Assembly (NCBI GenBank): GCA_018398765.1
Contig: JAHBMJ010000210.1
Span: 15,769 to 53,943 of the forward strand
Source: Chromera velia
Taxonomy: Eukaryota; Sar; Chromeraceae
Direction of reading: 5' to 3'
DNA: 38,175 nucleotides
Under the pieces are notes generated by a model. It searched no databases. It saw nothing but the letters and a program-made list of their open reading frames with translations, and was not told where the DNA came from. This document shows, in pieces, positions 1 to 10,640 of this stretch. Position 1 is the stretch's first letter. Every line of letters starts with the position of its first letter. The position numbers and the translations under genes were made by a program.

Positions 1-174
1 GGGGGGGGGGGGGGGATGGCAACATGACATGTAGGTGTCTTTGTTTAGCCAGACCAGGGAGAACAGGGTGCAGTAGGGGTTGCCCCTGTGTAGCTGCTCA
101 AAGGGCTTGCATCGAATGCATACCTAGCCAGTGTGGGGGATGCAGAAATCCATGGAATCGTCTCTCTTCATCTT

Positions 175-228
175 TTTCTTCTTCTTCTTTTTCTTCTTCT
201 TCTTCTTCTTCTTCTTCTTCTTCTTCTC
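175..228 (+). repeat. TTC trinucleotide array coding a Ser/Phe tract
   Basis: Nearly pure TTC/TCT repeat inside the LINE frame, translated as a serine homopolymer with occasional Phe. The antisense strand reads as Glu/Lys-rich, which produces spurious - strand ORFs here. Confidence 0.9.
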
Positions 229-956
229 CTTCACCCTTCTCTTCTCCCTCTCCTACAAATAGGCAGATAGACAGACAGCCAGAAGAACCAGAGAGAAACA
301 GACAAAGAGGAAAACCTCTAAGACAGGCGGATAGACAGACCGACAGACAGCCAGTGGAACTAGAAAGAAACAGACGTGGAAAAAGACTCTTAGGACAGGC
401 AGGCAGACAGACTAACAGGCAGCCTATAGACCCAAGAAGGAGGAGACGAAGAGGCAGACCTCCAAGGCAGGTAGATAGACAGACAAACATACAGCAAGCA
501 GAAATAGAAAGAGAGGAAAGCAATAGGAAGCCACCTAAACAGACAGCCAGACAGACAGAAAGTGAAGAGGAAGATGCATATATGTATGGTCATGTTTCCT
601 CTATCTCTGTCTTTCGTCTTCCCATCTGTGATGTATGTGGGGGAGTACTGGGAGTGGGGGGGTGTGGGGGTTTCTTTTGTAAAGAAGAGAAGACAGAAGA
701 GGAGAGCAGTGCCACTGACGAGGCGGAAAGCGAGGCTCCCCCCCTCATGACTCGCATTGTGGAAATTGTGTCTGTCAGGGGAGGAAATGGAAGAAAGAGA
801 GAATACGAAATCAGACGGGAAGAATGGGAAAGGATTGCACGGGTCTCGGCCTCACTTATGCCTCAATCGATGAGAGCCGCTTTCTGGGCTGGCAGAAGAC
901 GAAAGCCGATCACTGGCCTTAAAAAGGCACCTCACCCTACCCCTTTATCATGTCAG

Positions 957-1095
957 TCTTCTTTTCCCTCCTCCTCTTCCTCCTCCTCTTCTTCTTCTTC
1001 TTCTTCCTCTTCTTTTTCTTCTTCTTCTTCTTTTTCTTCTTCCTCCTCCTCCTCCTCTTCCTCCTCCTCTTCATCTTCCTCTTTCCGCCCCTTTG
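957..1095 (+). repeat. TCC/TTC polypyrimidine array coding a second Ser tract
   Basis: About 140 bases of TCC, TCT and TTC triplets, in frame with the LINE ORF and just upstream of the endonuclease; a smaller related patch lies at 1165-1205. It works as a serine-rich linker between the N-terminal Cys motif and the endonuclease. Confidence 0.9.
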
Positions 1096-2867
1096 CTTTC
1101 ACGTCACTTCCAGACTGGGTTCTCAAACCGTCTCCTCCTTCTATTTTCTCCAAGAATGAACCTTTTCCCTCTTCTTCTTTCTCTTCTTCTTCTTCATCTT
1201 CTTCCTCTACAACCGGTATGCGAAACGTGACAGTGAATGGAAGAAGGCTGTCCATTGCCACGCTGAATGTCGGGGGTCTTGATTCTCGTCTCGGGAATGA
1301 ATCGCTTGACCGGTGGTTGGAAGGGATCAATGTTGCAATCCTGACTGAAACGAAGTACACAACTACTTCAATCAACACACCCACCCATACAGGAAAAAAC
1401 TTCAGTCATCAAGAATGGTACAGAAGAAAGCTGGGGGTACACAAAAGAGCAAAGGACAGGGAAGTAAAAACAGGGGGGGTATGTATCCTTGTCCGATCAT
1501 GCTTGGTCGCTAGTTTGAAGCCTTTTTGGGAGTTGGTGGGGCCCAGTATGGTCAAACTGATACTTAGGAGCTGCTTGCCGGCCCAGGAAGGGGGAGAGGC
1601 GAATGCATCTCTGCACATTTTTGGTGTCTATCTCCTCCAATCGGGGGTAGAGAAGAGACTAAAAAACAATGAACCGAAAGAGGTAGAGAGAGAGATGCTT
1701 CTCAACATAGTCTGTGATGTTCCGCTATGCGACCTTCACATTATGGCAGGAGACTTCAATTGCCACATAGGAAAGGAGGTCCCTAAAGGAATTTCATGGG
1801 AAAGGGAACAGATCGGGGGGGCGGGTGACTTATAAGAGATCTTGGGGGGCAAGGGGGAAGAAGCAATCGAGGGACTGTCTCGCCGCTCTGACTGTCGTTC
1901 AATCGTAAACGAACCAGGAAGAGCTGCCATTTACTTTTGTGAGAAAGCAAACCTCCTTCTCTTGAATGGCCTGTCTTGGAAAGATGAAAAGAAAGGGATT
2001 GAAGTCGACTTCACAGGGGCTTGCACTTATTATGAAGGGGGTGCCCCAGCTACGGTCATTGATTTATTTTTGGTTGATCCTCCTCTTCTTGGTTTATGGA
2101 ATTCTTTTAGGGTTGAGCTACAGCCTGACGCAGCCCCCAAACATGCGGCCGTTTCTCTATCTCTCAACCTCTCATCTCCGCTAAAACCGAATGATAACTC
2201 GCCGCCTTACCCTTCGTTTGTCCCATCCCCTTCTTTCACGAAGCCAGGAAGGCAAACGCCGGTCACCAATGATGAGATGATGCCTCTGGCAACTTCGGTA
2301 AAAGATTTAGCAGGGAAGCTTTGGCCTGGATTATGGGACACCGGGATTCAGGAATCGAAAAAAGAAGGCAAGCCTATTCTATCCATACCTTCGCCTCCTC
2401 CTCCTCCCCTCTTCCCCCCTCCCCTTGTGTCCGTCCCTTCTTTCTACCCCGATACTCAGATACCACCTTCTGCCTTTCCGTCTTCCACTTGTTCTATCTC
2501 TGTGCCACTGAGAAGCCAAATAGCCAGACTCATCCAACAGTGGGAGCATGTACTCGCACAACCCAAGGAGAGAAAACGAAAGCCAACTCATCGGAGGAAA
2601 AGTGAAAAGAAGGAAAAGGCTGTCGCACCTTGGAGAGATCAAGAATGCAGGGAGATTCAGAAGAGAGTTAGATCCGCAGAAAGGGAATGGAAGGAAGAAA
2701 GGGAACTCTGGGGGGATGAAGACGAGCGGTGCATCACAGCAAAGAGAAAGATGAACAGGTTAAATAGAGAGAGAGGGAAGTTGATAGCAAGAAAAAAGAG
2801 AAAGTATGCCATTCTTCAGGCAGAAAGACTCACGAAAGAAGCTGCTAAGGACCCAGCAGCCCTATAG

Positions 2868-5012
2868 AAATGGAGGAGGGAGAAAAAAAAGGCAGAGAGT
2901 AGGAGTGAGGGAGAAAAGCCATCCGCCTTTTCGTTTTCAAATTTTTGGGCCGATGTGTTCAGTGGGGACGGACTGGAGCCTCAAAAGAAGGATGAAACAC
3001 CAGCTTCCCCCCCGGCACCTTTCTTCTCTTTCGATAAATATGAGAAGATACTGAAGGCAATCGACCTAAAGAAGGCAGCCGGCCTCGAAGGAATCTCCCC
3101 TGCACAGGTACATTTATGTTTTTCCTCTTCTCGTCTATCTTGTTTTCTTTTTTTCATTTTCTTCAACCTTTTTTTCCTTTTTTCTTTCTGGCCAGAAAAG
3201 TGGAACTTCATTCGAATCGCTCCTGTTCCAAAAGGTTACGTCTCTCCCTCTTGTGACCAATGGAGGCCCATACACATCGTCTGCCTTCTGGCAAAGTTGT
3301 TCGCGTTGTTGATGGATGGCCGGTTAAGGGAGATAACGAATATAGATGAACGACAAGTGGGTTTCAGGAAGGGGGTCAGTACAAGGGAAGCGATAGCTGC
3401 TCTTCATGCTCTCATGGCTTCAGCAAAGAAGAAACACAGACCCCTCCTTGCAGCGTTTGTTGACTTCAGCAAGGCATTTGACCAAGTACCCAGAAAGAAA
3501 ATGATTGACAGACTTAGAGAGGAAGGAGTCAGCAAGAAGGACGTGTGCATGATTCATTCCATGTATATAAATGTGTGAGGAAGGGTGAATGGGTCGGATT
3601 GGGTCTTTCTCGAAAGTGCAGGGGTAAAACAGGGAGATCCACTTTCTCCTTTTCTTTTTCTTTTGTTTATTAATAATATTCATTCTGCTCTGAGTGTTGA
3701 AGGGAGGGAAGCTGTTAACGGCTTGGATGGAGAATCAGATACGGATGAAAGACAGAGGGGGGGAGAATGCGGAGAGAGGAGGGAGGAAAGTGAAACAAGA
3801 GAGCAGCGACCCCGTATCCCTGAGGAGGTAAGATTGGCGGACTTACTGCTTGAGAGCATAGGTTACGCAGACGATTTTGTTATTTTTGCTCATTCTTCTT
3901 CTGACCTGCAGTGGCATTTGGACCATTTGGCCTTTTATTGTCAGGAACATGGGTTGAAAGTGAATTTAAAGAAAACAAAAGTTCTCGCACTCTCAGGCTC
4001 AAGAAGGGAAATAGAAGGGGAAGTGACTTTTGAAAGGAAGACAGTTGAATGTGTAGAGAGCTATAAATACCTTGGGTGTCGTGTGTTTGAGGGAGGGGAC
4101 CCACGAAAGTCAGTCAGGGACCGACTTGAAAGTGCTGAACGCTGTTTGGGGGCAGTGATGGGCACTTGTTCATCCTTAGGTCCTTTGCCCCCCCGATGCA
4201 AAGTTCGTTTACTGCAGGCGCTCTGGGAGCCGGTGGCAACGTACTCGCTGGAAGCCTTGCCGGTAAGTCAGAGAGATATCGTTGCACTTGATGCATTGCA
4301 GCTTCGATTTGTGCGCTGGACATTCCGTTTGCCCTATAACTCTTTCAAGGTACCAACTTTGGTTTCGGTTGGGGTGCGTCCCATGAGAGAGATCCTTTCT
4401 TGTCGGTTGGGAGGTTTCATAGAAAGCATAAAGAGAACAGAAAGGGAGGTTCCTCGGGCAGTCTGGGATGCATGGCATAGATCGCTGACCCCGGTGTGGG
4501 CCAATTCAGCCAGTAGCATGCTTCAGACAATCGCACCAGATCTTTTGAGAAAAGAAAGCCAGAGAAGGAGAAATAGAACGAATAAATGGACACTCAGGCA
4601 GAAAGAGAGGGAAAGGGAAGCCTCAGAATGGTTGTCGGAATGGTTGACTTCAAGACCCATCGGCAAGCATAGGCTCACCCGTTCATGTGGTATCTATCCA
4701 TGCAACTCCCGACTGAGTAATTTTCAGATAGAAAACCGATCGCACCAGCGTCTGGCCATGTTGCTTTTAGGGGGGAGGGTTAGAAGGGGGTGGGGTTACA
4801 CAGTTCAATTGCGTACTCTGCCTCGCTCTCTCTTGTCTGGTGGTTCTCTTTTCACTTCTCTCCTTTAAGTATATGCTGGTGGGGGAAAGAGACACGGTGG
4901 ATCCTGCAAAGAACACTATATTCACTGTCCTGCAGTCGAAGGTAAAAAGGTGATCGACGATGCGGTGCATCGATTGTCTGCGTGCTGCGTGCGTGCGAAC
5001 AGAGCAGCTTAG
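2868..5012 (+). pseudogene. LINE ORF, C-terminal part: reverse transcriptase and Cys/His tail
   Basis: This is the same frame as the upstream part. Motifs in order: PEKWNFIRIAPVPKG and QWRPI (about 3190-3280), QVGFRKGVSTREA (3354 on), FVDFSKAFDQVPR with the first catalytic Asp (about 3460), GVKQGDPLSPFLF (about 3620), GYADDFVIFAHS with the YADD box (about 3860), NLKKTKVLAL and YKYLGC (3965-4080). An unusual acidic/Arg insert of about 55 residues separates the GDPLSPF and YADD motifs. TGA 3576 follows YINV directly before the GRV(N)G motif, so it is a mutated sense codon. Past TAA 4866 the frame still reads CKEHYIHCP, the Cys/His motif usual at LINE C-termini, before ending at TAG 5010. TGA 3576 is consistent with a CGA-to-TGA change (inference). 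Confidence 0.88.
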
Positions 5013-5211
5013 ATCCAAACTTCATTCGCTGGCAGGGAGAGTGAAAGAGAGAACAGGAATCGGTGAAAGGGTCTATAGAGCAAGATGGACTGCTGCAGCT
5101 GGGGGAAGAGGTATCGGGGAAGAAGAGACATATGTAAGAGAGCTCGTTTCATTCATTGTGGACCGGGAGCCAAAGAAGGCAAGTGCACTGATCGAAGCTT
5201 GTCTGAAATGA
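4960..5211 (+). pseudogene. Probable frameshifted C-terminal end of the LINE protein
   Basis: After the Cys/His motif the original frame stops at 5010, but the +1 frame continues with protein-like sequence (LRSKLHSLAGRVKERTG, then ETYVRELVSFIVDREPKK) up to TGA at 5209-5211. The overlap of about 50 bases suggests one small indel near 4960-5005. If so this is the only frameshift in the element. Alternatively the native protein ended at 5010 and this is chance coding. Confidence 0.45.
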
Positions 5212-5267
5212 GTACACGCGCGTCAAGTGCACTGATCAAAGCTTGTCTGAAATGAGTGCACGCGCGT
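5180..5267 (+). repeat. 44-bp tandem duplication across the LINE 3' stop
   Basis: Two adjacent 44-bp copies (5180-5223 and 5224-5267) differ at two positions. The unit begins CAAGTGCACTGATC and includes the TGA that ends the C-terminal frame, so the duplication spans the coding/3' UTR junction. Confidence 0.93.
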
Positions 5268-5436
5268 CTTGTATGGTTGTTCAGCTTTTAGCTTTAGCCT
5301 AGGCTGCGGAGGGTCGTGGTTGTTCATATTCATACAGAAGCAGGCTAAGCTGTGGCGGTTTGCTCCTTTTATTTACAACTGCATGCATGGGTTGCCATTT
5401 GTCTCTGGTTTCAGACACTCTAGGCTTAACCACAAT

Positions 5437-5452
5437 TAAGTAAGTAAGTAAG
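5437..5452 (+). repeat. TAAG x4 tail marking the LINE 3' end
   Basis: Four perfect TAAG units end the 3' UTR. Many LINEs end in short tandem repeats rather than poly(A), so I take this as the element's 3' boundary. No target-site duplication can be shown because the 5' end is not in view. Confidence 0.6.
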
Positions 5453-6110
5453 CGACTTCTCGCCGTGAAGGCGTCAGGATCGGAGGCTGTGAGTTATGTG
5501 TGCGCCTGGCAGGTCAGTGTTATCTGCCTTTATTCATCAGTCACCGATCGGTACGCGGTGCTGCTCCAGGGAGGGTTCGTGTGTATAGGTGCATGCGTGG
5601 ATGAATGGGTGATCGGATGGATGGATGGATGGATGGATAGATGGATGGATGGATAGATGGGTGGATGGATGGATGGATGGATGGATGAATAGTTGATTTG
5701 AATGATGGATCGTTGTCGGTTTGAGGTTTTCTACGCCTAATTTCTCTTTTGAGATGACTTGATATTTATGTAGTTTAACTGCTTTTTGAGTTTTTGGATT
5801 TGCTTCATTTTGATTCAATCGATCAATTTTTTTTTTTGAGGTCTGGCAAGGAGTTATGGCAGAGAGGCATTTGGCGGAGCTCTGTGTTCGGTCTTTCTTT
5901 ATTGATTAATTTCATTAGTCACTCAATCGATCCTATCGTTAGCGGCAGCATGCTTTGGGTCCGTTCCATTTCGACTTGAGGTATTACTCCATCCATCATG
6001 GATTCATGTAAACATTCACTTCATTCATATATGGATCATGCAGACATTCATTTCCTTCATCATTCATATGATCATAAATTGTTCTCGGTCCGGCTTCCTT
6101 CATTTTGCTT
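5453..6110. other. Spacer between LINE tail and gypsy pol; no gene seen
   Basis: No convincing ORF on either strand. It holds a GGAT minisatellite (5615-5688) and AT-rich sequence with CATTCATT-type motifs and CAATCGAT boxes. If the gypsy element kept a 3' LTR it should lie here, but I see no similarity to the sequence beyond its primer-binding site at 14312 onward. Confidence 0.6.
5615..5688 (+). repeat. GGAT tetranucleotide minisatellite
   Basis: About 18 units of GGAT with occasional GATA and GGGT variants. Confidence 0.95.
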
Positions 6111-6299
6111 TCATGATTTCCATCCCTCTTTTAACTTTTGGTCCCTTCTCAAATTCTCAAATGAGTGCAGGACAGTCGCAGTCTTCTCCATCGGTCCACC
6201 ACGACTCGTCCGGGTACCCCTGAGCTCATAGACGAGTGAGTATTGAACTTTCCCATCTTTTTCTCTTTTTCCTACGACTTCTTTCACATTGTAGTCTGA
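6111..6299 (-). other. Chromodomain-like module at the integrase C-terminus
   Basis: The last 60 residues read DYNVKEVVGKREKDGKVQYS followed by LVYEL and, after a loop, LHSFENLRRDQ. This matches the chromodomain pattern (Y-x-V-e-x-I/V, R-x-k-d-G-k-x-q-Y-x-V-x-W/Y, then an ENL helix). The usual Trp of the second strand is replaced (VYEL), and the loop carries RGTRTSRGG. Family assignment is by pattern only. Confidence 0.6.
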
Positions 6300-7808
6300 C
6301 ATCGCACTCCTGTTCGGGTCTTTGTCTTCTTTTTCAACCATTTGCTTCTTCTGTCTCGTTTTTTTCTTTTTAGTCTCGAGAGAATGCTTGAACGGCAACA
6401 CGCTTTCACTTTGTGTGGAAGCCGAGCTTTGCTGTTCGATTACTTGCCAGTAGATGGCTTCGAGAACGATTCTCGCAGAGTCATGGTTTGTGAGTGTGTC
6501 TTGTTTATTTCCAACAAGTTCTCTTCTTTCTACTTTCCAGTCTCCCTTTCTGTCTCGAGCTTTCCTTACAAGTGCTCCTTCCAAGAAATGCAATGTGAAG
6601 TGCTGTTCTCCTTTGACTGTCCTGATGTTTTCTATTCTCACCTTGATTCGTTCTTTTACCTGCAACTCTCTTGCTGAGTGATAGTAAAAGAGAATGGTCT
6701 CTTCTTCCCTCAACGGCTTCCTGTCGGGAAAGAAATCGAATCCCTTTTCCGGAAGCGGTCGAGTTTCCGTTTCCATTTCCCCATCCTCCTGTTCTTTATT
6801 GTCTCCGTCTGCAGGCGATCTCATCTTCTTCTCTGTGTCTCTTTCTTGTCCTTCTTTTTTCTCAGGTTGGTCGTTCTGTTCTTCTTTCCTCACATGTGTA
6901 TTGAAAATCTCTTCATTTTCCTTGTAATCTCTGCTGAAGTACGGTTTCACTCTATGTCTGTTTACCGTTTGGCTTGATTGGCTTCCCGGCTTTTTGATGA
7001 CCAGAGTGTGATTCGGTCTCACTTGCGTGATCATGTATGGCCCCTCATACAATGGTGCGAGTGCTTTGCTGATTCCTTTTTGAGTAGGCGGCTTTTCCAG
7101 CCATACGTACATGCCTTCTTTATATTCCAGTACTTTCTTTGGATTGATGCAAAGCAGTTTGAGCATTGTCTGCTGTGCTGCTGTCTCAAAAAGTTCTCTT
7201 CTATCTTTTGATTCATTCCGCAGCTCAGCGAGAAGCTCAACATACTCGGGTGGGAAGACAGGTCCTCCTGCTTCTGTTAGTGAAACAAGGTAACGTAGGG
7301 GGTGGTTTGGCTGTCGTTGAAAGAGATAAAAGAACGGAGAAACTCCTGTACTTGTGTGTACTGCAGAATTGTGAGCAAAGGCAGTAAAAGGAAGGAAGTC
7401 TGTCCAGTTCTTTTAGTTTTTGTCAATGTAGCAAGAGAGCACAAACTTCATGTCTTTGTGGAAGTGCTCAAGTCTTCCGTTAGTCTGAAGGTGATAGCTT
7501 GTTGTCTTTACTTTGTCGGTCCCGACTGAATGACATACTGCCTGCATGATCTGTGCGAGCATATTACTTCCCTGATCGGAAAGAAGCCTGATTGGCCTCC
7601 CATATCTGCAGAGAATGGTGCGGACTAAACTTTGGGCAATCGTCGATGCCTTGGCGTCTGGAACGGTATCCATCTCAACCCATCTGCTGGTGAGGTCCAT
7701 GTATGTGATCGCATATCGCATGCCATCTTTACTGCGAGTGAATAGTCCCGTGACGTCGATTGCCCACGACGAGAGCGGTTCGACGTCCGAAAAATTTTGG
7801 ACCATGAA
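6111..7808 (-). pseudogene. gypsy integrase core and C-terminal domain
   Basis: DDE core: AIDVTGLFTRSKDG (first Asp), LLSDQGSNML (second Asp) and the Glu in NGRLEHFHKDM; all three acidic residues remain. TAA at 7413 interrupts IDKN-stop-KNWTDFLPF, a position usually Gln. The frame then continues through HNSAVHTSTG, the C-terminal GPYMITQV and VNRHRVKPY strands and a long Lys/Glu-rich linker, to a chromodomain-like end and TGA 6111. The core integrates cDNA; the C-terminal module probably targets chromatin. Confidence 0.92.
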
Positions 7809-8852
7809 TCATTCTTGCTGTTTTCTTCTCTTCTTCTCTTGACATTTTCGGCATGATTTGATATGCTTTTTGATGTCTGTGATCATGGATGACCAGAAAA
7901 AATAGTGAGAGATGTTTTGAATGCATCGGTTAATACTTGGGTGCCCTTGGAGTTTGTATTCATGAAATTCAGTAAGGACTTTCTCCTTCATTCCTTTTGG
8001 TACTACCAATAAAAATCTTGTTCCTTTTTCGTATCTGTTCACAGGAGGAAGTAAACAGAAAAGCATGTCCTCGTACAATACATAGAGAGGCGATTGGCCG
8101 AGAATGCGTGTTCTCTCTTGACTAGTCAGATTTGTCTGAAAGTCTCCGTTTTTTAGGAATTCACTCATGTGTCGTGTTTCTGGGTCGTCTTGCTGTGTCT
8201 TCTTTATCTCGTCAGGTAAAAACGGATCGGGTAATTCAATGGCTAGTTTGGCCTGCTCTTTCTTTTTCTCTTCTTCCCCCTTCCCTTTCTGTATTTCTTC
8301 TTCTCCTTCTCTTGTCCTTTTCCTTGCTGCAGCAATTACAAGCAAGTGGTCTGTTTCCTCATCTAGAACTGCAGGAGGGAACTGCTTGTACACGAAAGGA
8401 GGTCGGCTGAGGCTATCTGCATCCGTGTTTGAACGTCCAGGTTTATGTTTTATATCGTACTCATACATAGACAGAGCGATCGACCAACGATGGAGTCGTG
8501 CGTTGGTGTTTTTCTGCTTTTTAATGTACTCCAACGCTTTGCAATCTGTCCAGGCAGTAAACGGTCGTCCGTACAGGTACTTCTTGAATTGATTTGTGAC
8601 CATCCAGTAGAACGCAAATCCTTCTTTCTCTGTTGCTCCCCATTTCTGTTCTGTTTCTGTCAATTTCCGAGAGGTATACTGAATGACTTTTTCCTTCTGA
8701 TTTTCGTCTAACTGACAGAGGATGCCTGAAATTGCCTCTCCACTTGCGTCTGTCTTCAAGATGAAGGGCTTATTCAGGTCTGGGTGTGCTAAAACAGGTC
8801 GTGATGAGAGTGCATTCTTTAGTTTTTGCTACGCTACTTCTTGTGGTTGTTC
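7809..8852 (-). pseudogene. gypsy RNase H and H2C2 zinc-binding domain
   Basis: RNase H motifs: LKTDASGEAISGILCQ (first Asp), TEKEGFAFYW (Glu), AWTDCKALEYI (Asp), and the terminal DADSLSRPP. After a Lys/Glu-rich linker come YKLQGHPSINR and CRKCQEKK, forming the HHCC module that precedes gypsy integrases. A TAG at 8829 near the start and a TGA at 7809 at the boundary with the integrase core are the only breaks. Confidence 0.92.
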
Positions 8853-9848
8853 CTATGTGAAGATGCTGTCCTTCTTTAGCAGAGCCAGAAGGGGTTTTGC
8901 AATGTTTGAGAACCCTTCTATGTATCGTCTATAGAAGGAACATATGCCGATAAAGCTCTTTACTTGCTTGATCGTTCTCGGTCGCTCACATTTCTGAATG
9001 ACCTCTATTCTATCTGCAGATGGTCTTATACCCTCGTCAGAAACGTCGTGGCCCAGATAGCAAAGCTTTCTGGTCATGAATCTGCACTTCGAGAAGGCAA
9101 GTTTTCCTCCCGCCTCTTTTATTCTCCCCAGCACTTTCTCCAGATCAGTCATGGCCTTCGAGAAGGAGTCCGACGCCAGCATGACATCGTCGATGTAACT
9201 GGACACGCACACATCTGGCAAGCCCGCAAACAATTTGTTGACTGCCTTTTAAAAATAGCCAGGCCCGATACTAATTCCCATAGGTAGGCGAATGAAGCAG
9301 TGCTGACCAAATTCTGTCATGAAAGCAAGTTTTTCCTGATCTGCCTCTCTGACAGCCAACTGAAAGAAGCCACTCTGATAGTCCAACAGACTGAAAAATG
9401 ATTTCCCTTGTAGTCTATGCAGCATTTCATCCATATTTGGGATTGGATATCGATCGACTTTCAGCACAGAATTCAGACGACGCAGGTCAATGCATACTCG
9501 ATAGCCGTCTCCTTTTAGTTTTTTTACGATCAAAATTGAGTGCCTCCATTCCGATGAACATGGCTTGATCACTCCTTGTTTTTGCAGGCGTTCAAGGTAC
9601 TCCTTCAAGACTCCCTTCAAGGCGTATGGAACAGGTTGGGGTCTACTGTAGATCGGTTCTGCTCCCTGTGTATCAATCTTGTACTCCGTTCCTTTCCACA
9701 GTCCTGGATCATCCTCATGCGGAACAAGACACGTGAAACGAAGAAGAAGGGATCTCAGTTGTTCTTTTTCTGATAGAAATAAGTGAAACGCATTTTTGAG
9801 TGCTTTTTCTATCTCCTTTCTCACCTCTGTTTCTCTTTTCTCTCTATT
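8853..9848 (-). pseudogene. gypsy reverse transcriptase (YIDD)
   Basis: Motifs in order on the - strand: QGVIKPCSSEWRHSILIVKK, RVCIDLRRLNSV, DRYPIPNMDEML, SLLDYQSGFFQL with the first catalytic Asp, MTEFGQHCFIRLPMG, SSYIDDVML with the catalytic Asp pair (about 9200), then KCRFMTRKLCYLGHDVSDEGI and FIGICSFYRRYIEGFS. TAA at 9249-9251 interrupts PMGISIGPGYF-stop-KAVNKLF at a position that is normally Gln in this motif, which fits CAA to TAA. TAG at 8853 lies where a Trp is common. Only the stops break it; there is no frameshift. Confidence 0.93.
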
Positions 9849-10640
9849 TTAACCCTTACTGTCTGATTGTGATTGATCAGACAGGTTGGGTGTGGGCTGT
9901 TTTGGCACTTGCGGTTCTTTTCTTTTCTTTGGTTCTTCGAGCATCACCGAGGCGACGTTCAAGTTAATTGGAAGAGTGAAGGCTCGTTTGGTGGTATTGA
10001 TTGCTATTAGTGAGATCTTTCTATTTTCTACTGTGCTTGTGGTATTGGCAAAAATGATCTCATGAGGCTTGTTTCTGCAGATTGGGTCTACAGTAACCGG
10101 TACCCCGTTTGGGATCAACGATCCTTTCGGCAGTGGAATTTTAAGGTGCGTCACTGTACTCTTTTTGAGAGTTTCTCTTTTCGCTGTACTGACAAGCACG
10201 GGTAGCAGCATCTTCTTCTTTTCCATCTCACTCATTGGTAAAAGAGGAACAGGAGAGGACTTGTTGCTGTGTAGAGGATGCATAAGAAGTCTGTCTGGTC
10301 GAAAGAACATTCCGTGCACGTGTAAGTCAAGAAGCGTTTTCCCAAATATTGCGGCATGCTTGATAGAGGAAGAAATGTAAAATTGAAGCTTTCTGATTCC
10401 TTGTAAGTTAAAACAAAGCGAAACTACTCCTTCATTCTCTAGTTTCTTTCCTCCCTCACCTTCGATTAAGAGAGGGGAAGGAAAGGCTCTAAGGGAAGGG
10501 TTTGCCGTTTTCAGCTGTTGCCAGACTTGCGTACTGATCATCGATACATCGGCTCCGGAGTCAATCATTGCAGGCACGATCACATTGTGATCAAGGAAAA
10601 CAAAAAGTCCAACTCTCTGCAAATTTAAGTGGATGTGAGC
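9849..10640 (-). pseudogene. gypsy aspartic protease
   Basis: The active-site motif AMIDSGADVSMIS lies near 10575-10540, preceded by a hydrophobic strand (GLFVFLDHNVIVP), as in retropepsins. A loop GKTLLDLHVHG and a long linker follow. The segment ends at TAA 9849-9851, after which the same frame continues into the reverse transcriptase, so this TAA may be a mutation or a native domain break. The enzyme would mature the Gag-Pol polyprotein as a dimer. Confidence 0.85.

Larger units (their letters stand above)
24..2867 (+). pseudogene. LINE ORF, N-terminal part: CXC-like Cys motif and AP endonuclease
   Basis: Residues 3-42 hold a dense Cys pattern (CxC, then CSRGCPC, CIEC, CGGC) resembling tesmin/TSO1-type CXC zinc-binding motifs. 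Serine tracts and Arg-Gln-Asp-Thr repeats follow, then at about 1240-2190 an endonuclease domain: ATLNVGGLDS opening, LTETKY with the catalytic Glu, GDFNCHIG with the Asp/Asn pair, NEPGR, and a terminal PKHAAV in place of the usual SDH. The domain reads straight through TAA at 1833-1835 in the same frame, so that stop splits one domain rather than ending a gene. A TAG at 2865-2867 comes before the linker to the reverse transcriptase. The start at 24 is simply the first ATG in the window. The CXC identity is less certain than the endonuclease. Confidence 0.82.
1..5452 (+). mobile_element. Decayed non-LTR retrotransposon (LINE), 5' end outside or at window edge
   Basis: The sequence shows a Cys-rich N-terminus, an endonuclease/exonuclease/phosphatase-type domain, a reverse transcriptase with a YADD box, a C-terminal Cys/His segment and a short TAAG tandem tail at 5437-5452. 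This order is that of APE-type LINEs, which copy themselves by target-primed reverse transcription. The main frame (24 to 5012) is uninterrupted except for in-frame stops TAA 1833, TAG 2865, TGA 3576 and TAA 4866; no frameshift is needed until about 4960-5010. The window opens with a 15-base G run, so the true 5' end or an upstream ORF1 cannot be seen. The clade is not assigned. The copy should be dead for autonomous transposition because of the stops. Confidence 0.9.

Noticed and set aside
953-1384. - strand Glu-rich ORF
   Set aside because: Antisense shadow of the TTC/TCC serine arrays; no other coding character.
3109-3196. A GT...AG intron-like polypyrimidine stretch inside the LINE reverse transcriptase
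   Set aside because: The frame stays open and FNLFFLFSFWPEKWN lines up with the usual LINE helix before the PEEW motif, so it reads as coding.
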